DNA of 34,548 bases, taken from NCBI GenBank assembly GCA_010093515.1, contig MU001703.1:192366-226913 (forward strand), written 5' to 3'. The notes beneath the pieces are model-generated. The model ran no database searches, had not been told where the DNA came from, and saw only the letters and a list, made by a program, of their open reading frames with translations. This document shows, piece after piece, positions 8,901 through 18,800 of the stretch. Both the position numbers and the translations under genes were made by a program. The stretch's first letter is position 1, and each line of letters opens with the position of its first letter. This DNA is from Lineolata rhizophorae. Its lineage: Eukaryota; Ascomycota; Dothideomycetes; Lineolatales; Lineolataceae.

Positions 8901-11812
8901 CATCTCTCGCAATGTGAGCGGTCTGCACGGAGTCTTGCCAAGTATGTCTACGTGTCTGTCGTGGGGTCACTCCCTTCCGTCGGGGATTTGATTTCCGTCA
9001 ACAGGGTAGCAATTGGTCACTCCCCGCATGGCGGTGGCGATACGGGGCCGCCCCTCATGATATTCGGTTGGAACGCACTTTTCCAGCTTGGCCCTAATCA
9101 TGCCAGGCCAATTTCATCGGCGAGACGCACGTACAGGGGAGGATGGATGGCGAGCGTATATGCGTGGGTAGCATGCCTTCGTGGAATGTCTCGCTAGGAG
9201 GGCAGGAGCTTCACAATGGGAATGGCGTTCTTAGCTTGTTCCCGGGCCGTGTTGACGCTCCCCCACATCGTAACACACGACAAGGCCCAAAATACCTGGC
9301 CGATCTCCCCGCCAATGTAGCCGACAAGGCCATTAAAACGTGGCGAGCGCTGAGCTGGCTGACCGGCCAAGATACCTGATGGCGATCTTCAAGGCGTCGA
9401 TGCGCCATTTTGTTCCTGGCAGTGTCGATTAAGAGCAAAGCTACAAGCTCACCCCTCCTGTTATGCTCAGTATCGACATCTTCATGCGACATGCACGACT
9501 AGAGGGGGTGTCCCTTTTCCGAGGCTTCCCTTATCTGCCGTCCTACGCTGGAACTACATATACGATTTGTCACTTCTTCACCGCATGCTCAATATGGGAG
9601 GCGTCTCGCCACTCTCGGGATGAGCAATCCCGCCTACCTGCAGCTCCAGCCCGCTTGCTGCCCTTAGAAATGGCGGAAGCAGACAGACTGGAGTCAGCCT
9701 TTCCAATTCCTGCGCGCGTCCCAACATCTGGTCCCTGTCAGCCGCTCAGCCAGCCCCTCTCTTGCCACGCTTAATCTTGTCCCATTGCGAATGTTCCTCG
9801 CTCTAGTTCCGCAGGCTTCCGTCTTGACCATATTATTCGCACGGAGACATGCATGGTTCCAGGCTCGGGGTGCACGGCATCGGCTGCGAGACATGCAGCG
9901 CATGAATAATGGTTTGTTGCCTTCCACCTCAACCAAGTGTACACGTCTAAGCCGCAAGAATGTGAGTCGATGACTCGCTCTACATTGTACAAGGATTCAC
10001 ACTGGGATGGGTAACGGCAGCGGCCCGCAATCAATGAAGTATGTTTGACAGCTGCAGGCGTATAGGACAGAGCTTCATATTCCAATGGCTCTCAACGCCC
10101 CAGATTTCACTAGCGGTAAGTTGTTTTGGCACATTTGCAAGTTGCGTGGCATCCACTCCATGTTGGTGCTCTTAGGTGTTTGTTTATGGATTCAGGGGCT
10201 GGGCTGGGCGCGCGGGCAGCCCTATACTAGCCTAGGTTGGATTCGACCATGGCAGGAAGTTTGGCTACTCAGGGCGAGTCAAATCCAACATGCATTTTAT
10301 TTCACGCTAAGTTTCCTACAATTCTCTTGCCATCCGACTGGGTTCCAATTGTTTGGAGACAACTCGGTGTCACGGTTCAGACGCGTTCTGTTGTTACTCT
10401 ACACTAGCTCGATACGCCACCGCATTTTCGCGGGAAACAACTGGCTGTCGCTCACTTCGGAGACCATGAGAATTGCAGCTAATGCCGTCATTGTTATGCG
10501 TATATTGTAGGCCTCTACGGAATGGTATCACTTAGAAGCAATCTACGGCGATCGCCGAACTGTTTGATAGTTTCCCAGTTCCCATGCCTAGCTCTCAGGC
10601 CATCGCGCGGTTACCTTCCCGCTCTCGTCCCGAGCCGCCCGGAACAAGGGAGGCCGGGAAGCCAAAACACAAACGAAACGCCTGACAGCCACTCATCCGC
10701 AAAACATCAAGCTGCACTCGAAGCTTTCTCCCGCCATAGATTTCCGCAACGCCGATCCATTTCATTGCAAGTCCACAGTTTAAATTAAGAACGGTTCGGT
10801 CCCGTTCGTTGCTGGGCCGGCAGTCCCGTGATGCCTAGGAGGCTGAGTCGTTTTCCTCCACCCATTCTGCTCAGGCCCGTGCTCAACGTCGCACATTTGT
10901 GGCGTCACCTAGCCTGGCCGATCCAGACCCCAGCGTTGAGTCCGTTCCCGACCCGTTATCAAAAGGAAGCCCCTTGAACCGTTCGTCCAGCGGCGAAGCT
11001 CGAGCGGAAGTCGGGACGGCTGCGTGGACTCAGGCTAGCGAAAAGGGCCGGCGCTAAACGGAGCGAGGCTTGGCGTGTCCACTGCACTACCGGCACTGTA
11101 CCCATGGTACACACATTCAAGGAGGAATAATATCAAAACAACAGAAGGACAATCAAATGAAAACAGTGGCGCATGAGAGGGCTTATAATTTCCAAGGTGA
11201 GCTTCAAATACACTTTCCGTGCCGCAATTACTCATTTCGTGCCATTTCAACGGCACGATATCGCGCGCCGGCGGATGCAACGGCATGAAGCGCCGCTGTC
11301 GGCCGCCTTTTCGTCATCGGCGGTCAGGCGGAAGATTGGTGGGGGCGGGGCACCTGTGCGCATTCACGAATGAGGCCGCACGATGTGTCGTGGTTTGCCT
11401 CTGCCTAGGGAGCTTTGCGGCCTCGCGTATACTCTAGAAGTGGGCGCGCCGCCGAACTCGCAACGTTGCGCAGTAGCTTGAAGCTGGGGCCCACCGGGCT
11501 CACTAGGTACAAGATCTGAAAGCAGTCCTGCCTACTACTGCCTAACATCCTATTGTCCCGCGCAATGATCAACCTGAAAGCCGCTGACTTGTGGTGTCTG
11601 GTCACAACAAAGCAAGCCTGCGCAAATTGAAACAGGAACAATTGTCAAGGGGAGAGGCAGTGTGCGTTGGCACTCGCGCAGGCTTCTTACCTGGGCAGGC
11701 AGGTGAGCTGCGCTTCCGGGGTAGGGAGACAAAGTGTGGTTGGTGGGAGAGCAAGCAACCCCATCACCACGAGTTTGAGCCTCATTTGTTAAGTAAACGA
11801 GTAGGCCGTCAA
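5951..11812. other. Gene-poor region
   Basis: Nearly 6 kb without a gene I can support. Open frames up to ~141 codons (for example 10085-10510) do not resemble known families, and overlapping frames on both strands are similarly open, as expected by chance. A minus-strand stretch at 9194-9388 reads like a membrane segment and is listed as a finding. I found no tRNA with both internal promoter boxes, and no terminal repeats. Confidence 0.5.
8768..8789. repeat. Short perfect inverted repeat
   Basis: AGGGATCC and GGATCCCT, eight-base arms separated by six bases. It could form a small hairpin. No gene is nearby and no role is evident. Confidence 0.7.
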
Positions 11813-11867
11813 GGGGGGTGGGGGGGGGGAGACAGCAAAAAAAGAAAAAGAAAGTCCTATTGCGGAC
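11813..11867. repeat. Low-complexity purine tract
   Basis: Six G, a T and ten G (11813-11829), followed by a stretch of A and AAAG units to about 11867. It is strand-asymmetric and prone to length change; the G runs could form a quadruplex, though only inference supports that. Confidence 0.8.
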
Positions 11868-14800
11868 GTAAGTGAGACATTGTGGGATTTATGCGGAATC
11901 CATGTGGGTGTGGTTGGCGCCTGGGAAGGAAGAGGAGGGTGGCCAGGAGTGATGTCCGAGGTGCGTGAATATCACGTTGGCAAGGCTAATCCAACACACT
12001 TCCCTTGTCGCATATGCACTGGGTTTTATACGATGACTATGGCGCAATAAATAAGATCTCATCATTTTTCGCATGTCCACATGTGAATTAAAGGGAAATC
12101 ATTGCTTGTAGGTAGCATGTTACCACGGTACTACCTGCCTATTCGCACACATCCCCTTTAAGAATTTTCCTTCGAATTGCTTGACTATTGCCCGCATCCA
12201 CCTCTCCGTCCCGCCTGCCCCTACACACCCACCCAGACCGCTCGGAATCGATGCAGCAATCCACTTTAGGCGGCAGCGATTCGCCTCGGATGGCAAGTTA
12301 CGACGCCAGAGCGGACGACCTAGGGCGAGAAAGCCGCAGCTCCAAGCCAGCACGAGCACGAGTTGCGCACTCCTTGCAGACAGACCGCCCCAGCCGGCAA
12401 GTCAGCGACCTACTAGTCCAAGCTCGCTCCTCTAATCGCCCGGGCCAGTCGCCTGCGCCCTCTGCGCTGCCGACCATGCACGACGAGAGCCCGGCGGGCT
12501 AGCATGGCAGCGAAGGGGGTAGACGCGAGGGAAACTCGGATGGGGGTGGCATACGCAGGAAGGCAAAAGCACTCGCTCACTGCCCAGAGAATGCGTCGCC
12601 AGCGATGCAGGCGCAGAAGAGCCTAGCGCGCGAGCAAGCGTGCAGGATGCGCAAGTAGTCCGGGCCCGACGGTGAGGCCTCGGCGAGGCGACAGGCTGGC
12701 CACTCAGGCGGACATCTAGAGCCTGCAGGGCCCCATGGGCGGCGGTCTCCGGGCGTCGGGCGCTCATTTGCTGGCTAGGTGGGGACCGCCAGACGCGGGT
12801 GGACGCGGCTAGACCGGGGGAGTTGCTGCGTCTATGAGAAAGAGTGGCCGCCTACGCGGCCGCACTATCTTCAATCGCATTCAGCGTCATTCACATGACG
12901 GAAAAGAATACCGAGTAGTAACGCGCTTGCAGGTAGCAAAATTCAACGTCGCGCGCCGGAGGTCAATTTTGGCAGATAGTAAATGCGCTGCTAGGATACT
13001 TTCTTTGGTGGGCAAAATAGCTGTTTACGGGTCCAGTAGAAGTAGCAGGCTAAAAAACAGCGCAATGGGTGTGCAGTCACACTCAACCGCGCCAAAACAC
13101 CGCAGCGTTGAAAATATGTGCGGTAGGCCCGGCACAGGTTCGGGGCTAAGTCGAGATGTATGCTAATTGGATCGGCTCGAAGATGCAGTTCGGCATTGCT
13201 TAGTTCATGGAGCTGTATGGAGCTGAAGGTAGCTAAGCCGCAATTGGGGTGTTATGAAAATGAGCGAGCACGAGCGAAAAACACCGAGTGAGGCGAAACT
13301 TCTTGCGCATGTCATCAACATCAACCGCGGAAGGCGCCCCAACCTCCTCCATTTCTTGATGCCAACGCCATTCTTAACATCGTTCATAGGTCAAAGTGCT
13401 CGGTTCAAGTTTCACGAGCAGGATCTCGCGTACAGGAATGGTTGCCTTTCACGAGGCAAAAAAGAAAAGCAGCAAGTGCCGGCGGATGTGATATTGCACA
13501 TATCTCGCCACACGACGTCAATGCTTCGGTCATTACGCTCTCTTCAGGCAAGGTGCAGATTGGCGGCGGGGTAACCGGTCAAGCTGATCAGTGAAGGACG
13601 CGAACGGACCACTGGGGACAGAAGGATGGCGACGCACATTCCGCGGCGGAATTAGGGTAATCCCGGCCTAGACATCGAAAGGATGGGAGGCGGACTGGCG
13701 CTGGACGACCTGCAAAAGACATCGTTGAACGCGGGTCGAATAACCCCGGATGATGGCCTTGACAGAAACCAACCAAACCAAAGCCGCCACGTCAGAGGAT
13801 CTCCGATGGGGCAAGTTTTCGGTCGAACCTAGCGTGGACCTCGAAACTCAAATGACCGCCAGAATATGCAACGGCGGCCTAGATGCCGCTTTAACTCGAA
13901 GCCAGCTCGTTATCTAAGGGCCTGATGCTTGTCAGCATGCATGAACTAGAATGCCCAACAATAGGCGGAATGCGGGTATGAAGGGCCGAAGACGGGTAGA
14001 ATGATCAGCTGAGGACCATTTCTTCCGGCAGGCCAATGCAACCCCTAGCAACGGCTCGTGCAAGTGAACCATCCCCGCGGAAGTCCCTATTATAGGACGC
14101 CTCAGTCTTCCGTCGCTCTTGCAGGAGGACCAGATAAGGTGACTGGACCAAGATGCCTGCTAGCAGTAGCAGCCGTGAATGGTTACAACAGTATGCCAAG
14201 GCCAAAGGTGGTGTCGTGTCCGAGAGGCATGGAGACTCCGGATGGGCTGTCGGTGGGACGGTGGAAGCGCAGGGCAGCCACTTGTTGACCAGGCATACTT
14301 GACGCCTCCGTACACCCATGCCAGGGATCGTGGCAGTAAATTGACCGAAATCCGGTAAGAGTTGCGGTAACTTGAACTGGACATTGAAGGATTGGAGAAC
14401 AAGAAGAAGCCCGAGTGTCTCTGCGAAGTCAGCATTAAGTCGGACGAGTCCGGTTGGAGACTCTCCAGTGGGACATTGAAACCAATCCAAAGGGCCACAC
14501 TGGTTGGCTAGCAGGAAATCTAGCTTCCAAAATTCCCCGACTGACGAAAGTCCGAAACAAAACATGGACAAAATAGCTGGCCAATTATTCGTGGTCGGTT
14601 CTCGACGAATGATGGCATGCGACAGCCTCCTGGCAATAAATCTTGCACGTGATCCGCACTCGCTTCATCACCAGAACCTCCACCAGGGATGAATTGTCAC
14701 AGAAACAGCAAAAGGAAATCAGCCATGCCGCTCGGGACGCGTCGCTTGCGGCACGAGCGACATGGTAGATGAGGGATTTTCTCCTCAGGAGGTGAAAATA

Positions 14801-15499
14801 CGCGGCCAAGCTGCCACGAAAGCAGAAGATCCCTAGCACCGTGTGATATCCTCCCGCATGCCTGGAACATTGGGCACGGCCTAGGGTATCATCGCAGCTA
14901 GCTCGGACGTACGCTCTAGTGGTTCACAAGGGCGGATCCGTGTCATTGCCGCCATGCTGTTGGACAGCGGCAAGTGGGGTTCGATAAGCCGTCGAGGATG
15001 GACGGAGGGCAAGGCCACCGTATGATCCGACAGGGAGCGACGCCGTCGAGGTATGAGATGGGAACGTCTCCAGTCTCTTCTGTCTCCGCCAGCACATAAA
15101 TATCGCCCTCGATTCCTCCTCAAGAATCACAATCCTCCTCTTCACCAATACACTTCTTCACTATCCCGTTCAATTCCAATCTTGTCTTCGCCACTCAACC
15201 TTCTTTTGGCATAGTGTTCCATCCAAAAAGCAAAGCGACCCGGTCATCGAACACCCCATACTAGAAGTCTCGACCTCAGTCCAGGCACACACAGGTAGGG
15301 CTTGGTTGTCCTGTCGAATCATTGGCTTTCGTTGTTGACGTTGAAAGGTTCGGAAGCGTTCGTCCAATCGGTTAGCCTTACACTTCGCAGATCCTTGGAA
15401 GGTTCGAGGTACGCGAGTACAAGCACTGCCCCAAACAAAAACAAAGTGGCCAGGAATTGACACAAACGTCTCACTCCAGACTTGATCCGCATTTGAAAC
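11868..15499. other. Gene-poor region
   Basis: About 3.6 kb without a convincing gene. A 188-codon minus-strand frame (14005-14571) and several 100-codon frames exist but look like chance: other frames over the same bases are also open and no motif is recognisable. From about 15090 the sequence becomes promoter-like (CATAAATA, then CT-rich sequence with CACAATC and CACCAATACAC), presumably serving the gene at 15500. Confidence 0.45.
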
Positions 15500-15841
15500 A
15501 TGTGCTTCTTCGATCAGCATCGCTTCAGCTGCGGCGACTGGAAGTGGGGCCACTTCCGCCAGCACTGCAACCGCGAGTACCGCATCGGCGAAACGTGCGG
15601 CATGAAGCTTGTCATGACCACTTTCGATGTCAAGCAACGGTGCAAGCTGTGCGAGAAGATCGAGACTAAGATGCGGCGTCGGGCGGCCGAGATGGAGCGG
15701 ATCAATCGATGGCAACACGAGAGTAACAGGTCTGCGTCGATCGAACGGTCGATGGAAATTGTCCGACAGCTAGATCAGGAGATTTACGACCTGAGCTGCG
15801 AGAGGAGCCGCCGGCTGCACGGGATTGGCAGCGGCCACTAA
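15500..15841 (+). CDS. Conserved small Cys-rich fungal protein, 113 aa
   Basis: A single-exon frame from ATG at 15500 to TAA. The first half carries six cysteines at 2, 11, 23, 33, 48 and 51, with His18 and His22, in the arrangement SCGDWKWGHFRQHCNREYR, IGETCGMK and CKLCEK. The spacing suggests zinc or other metal binding. The second half (about 55-110) is charged and predicted helical (METER-like runs such as KMRRRAAEMERINRWQ) and may be a coiled coil. I recognise the MCF/Y-x-DQ-x-RF-x-CGDWKWGHFRQHCN opening as a small protein conserved in many filamentous ascomycetes, without an assigned function. There is no signal peptide, so it is probably cytosolic or nuclear. An ATAAATA element lies about 400 bases upstream with a CT-rich leader between, implying a long 5' leader. 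The minus-strand frames over it are shadows. Confidence 0.85.
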   Translation: MCFFDQHRFSCGDWKWGHFRQHCNREYRIGETCGMKLVMTTFDVKQRCKLCEKIETKMRRRAAEMERINRWQHESNRSASIERSMEIVRQLDQEIYDLSCERSRRLHGIGSGH

Positions 15842-18800
15842 ACGGGAAGTTTGCCGCGACGCAAGTCGACTGATTCATGTACAAGCGTTCTTTCTGTTGC
15901 TTAATTTCGGATTTTTGGACGATCGCGGGGGCCAACCATTCTTTGGCGCGGAGACTCATGGGATGAAGCAAGGAAAACTGACACAAAATATTTGGGAAAA
16001 ATTGAAATGTCTGAAGGTACCTGGAGCGTTCCTTCATATTTTTCAGCCTCGTCCAACCAACACGGTCCGCGGGGGATATTTAGTAACGAATCTCATCCGT
16101 TCCACGTGATTGGTCGCGCTTTTTCCTGTGAAAGTGTCGTAGCCGCCGAAGATGACGGGAAAGGACCGAGGCGACCCAATGGCGCTTAATGGCAACCGTG
16201 TACCCCGTTGCGCTCGGTGGCATCCGAAGTCTCATCGTCGCCCGCGGCCGCAAAGACCTCGTGGCGACCGTAACGACGGCTGTCTGAGCATCGCGCCATG
16301 GCCGTGACGTCCGAGGCCGTGAAAGTGGCTAGTTCGAGGCGGCGAGATAGCAAGCTGAAGTCGAGCGGGGAAAGTCGACGTTGGATGAGGTGTTGTGCTA
16401 AGGTGCTGAGTAATCCGCTCCCTGTCCGGTTCCGGTCGCGCCCGCCGATTGCAGCCCCTCCCGTGTCACGGGAACACTTCCTGGGCTCTTTGTGCGACCT
16501 GCCCCCCTCACTTCCCAGTCCTCATCCTCCTTTCCTATCCGCATGGCGAATGTCATCATCGACCCTGTTCTCAATATCCTAGCCGGGGGTGTTTTGGATC
16601 ATCCAGCAGAATTTTATCGCCTGTCGCCGTTGAAGTAATAGCGCAGATGTCGTATCGTGTCCGCCTGCCAAGACCGTAGATTCCGCCGAAGTCGGAGTGA
16701 AGGTACGAGCGTTGATGGACTCGAACACTCTCGACAATTTCAAGGCGCTCTGTCGGTGTCTCTTAGGTTCGTTGGGATGCTGATTTGGTTTTTATTCGAT
16801 TCTGTCATGTCGAGTCTTTTGAGTCGATTTCTCTGTTTTTTATGCCTTTTTGAAGTCAGCTGTCATTTTTCATTTGCACTCCACGGTCAACTTTCGCAAG
16901 AGGAGAGTTGCGACTCACCGCTATAATGAGCCCCTTCCTGGAAAATGAAAATCCGCCGTATTCCTCTCCGTGTTCTCCTCTCCGTTCATGAGAACGCCCT
17001 TTCAGGACTCAAGAGTTGCGGATCCGGCCATAATCTATGCAAAAGGTTTCGAGCGGACTGCGACCGACGTGGCGGCCGCTGACTGGTCTGCCTCTTGCGT
17101 TGATCCTTCAGGCCCAAAAAGCAGGGAACGGGTTGACCAGCCTGGCACAAATACTTAAGCCGTCGCTAGGTTCTCGCGGCGCGCACAAGTACCTCTTGTC
17201 TGCGTTGTACGGTTGTCTCCCAAGGCTGTGGCTTCCGCAGTCCGTGGCCCATCAGCCAGATGTTCACCTCCAGCCCTCCAACACCGGCGCTTCGTCTTGC
17301 CTTTCAGGTGGATACTGAACAGCCTGTCAACCCACGAGCACTTGCGCGATTAAATACGATTGGACAGTCTTGTCCGCCCGGCAGGGAAGATGCCTGAGTG
17401 GTTATTAGCGCGGATCCAATGAACGTGTGCGTTTCACTTGCATACTTCGGGCGGCTTTAGCCAGAAAATTTTTGGGCTTCTATTCCATGGCATCATCACC
17501 CTAAAATAAGTCTAAGTTAACCGCACAGTCAACAGTCTTCGTTTTGTTGAAACATTTTGTTCCCGGTGAGGTCACACACCAACGCTTCGTTTGCTTAAGG
17601 CAGGGACTTCCAGCCGCCCAAAATCTCCTTTGTGTAACGTTAGCGTATGCCCTTGGCCGTCCAATTCCGACCCTATCTATAGAATTGTAATATTTCGTAA
17701 GGTTCATACAGGTAACTGATCAATATTATCCTGAACTCAGAAAACCGCACTTGTATAATCCCTGAAGTGCTTATACGTTTTTGTTTTCTCTTTCTGGAGC
17801 ACCGGGTGACAAACTGGAATCCCTCAACATAGACAGCTCCGGACGTCTGTTTGTCCTTCAGTTGTTCAAACAATCGCCAACGTCATCTTCTTTGCCCACA
17901 GTCCTCTAGTGACTTCGTCCATTACACGTTCACTGGAGACATTCTATTAGTATTTTCTATGCCATAACAGCGTATTCTGTAGTCTTGATTTCAACATGGC
18001 ATAACACGTCACCGGGCCTTCCAAGACCTTAGTCCTGGCGCAATAAGCGCCCGCTGCAAGAAACATATTGTCTGCATATACCGGGACCAAGCAATATCTC
18101 CTGCCGCCAATTACTACTGCTGGAAGTGCCGTTTGAGCCATCAGCTAAGAATGCAATCCCAAAAACCCGGTGGCGTGCCCCCCACACCCCACGCGCTTGT
18201 GGCTTACCCCACGTCTGCCGGTCTGGCCAACTGAACATCACTTATCTCGAACCCAGTACGCTCGCATGATCTAGATCCGCACGATCCGCGTTACTTCGTA
18301 TTACTTATTTGCTATCCTATGAGCTACTTAGGTTTTGTAACATCTTTCCGCCAAGGAACAGCTGTGACGCATGAGCGTTGCATCCATTGCAAGTCAAAGC
18401 CTGAAACGAGCAGAACGAAGAGATAAAACCAGGACGGAATAAGACAGAAGAGTCACAGAGAGACTCTCTATGCTTTGGGACGTCATTCAGACTCATAACA
18501 GCAACGTTGGCGCCGAAGTTGCTTCTGTTACAATTCGTTCAGCTGCCTAAGTTCAGAGTCGTCGATGTCTACAGCAAGATCGCCTTGGCGATCAGCTAAG
18601 GCAGTGCAATCAAAGACATCTACACGGAGATCGACGCTAACGTCCTCCTTTGACAGCTTTACCTTGTAGGTTCGGTTCTATACGACTTAGCCCATTGTCG
18701 AACTCCCTTCCATAATATGTTCTCGGCGGAGCTCACACATCGTGCGATACGCAATAGCTCGCGGCTGCCGCACTCAGCCACTAAGCTAGTGCGAAGCGCT

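Noticed and set aside
12120-12767. Several GC-rich open frames on both strands
   Set aside because: Arg/Ala/Pro-rich low-information translations typical of GC-rich non-coding DNA.
14005-14571. 188-codon minus-strand open frame
   Set aside because: No recognisable motif; two other frames over the same bases are also long and open.
17383-17456. tRNA-like sequence (TGCCTGAGTGG resembling an A box)
   Set aside because: No B box (GGTTCGANTCC) at a suitable distance and no pairing acceptor stem.
17947-18141. Minus-strand frame with YADNMFLAAG, faintly like a retroelement reverse-transcriptase box
   Set aside because: One short partial motif only; no other domain, no terminal repeats, so no element is claimed.
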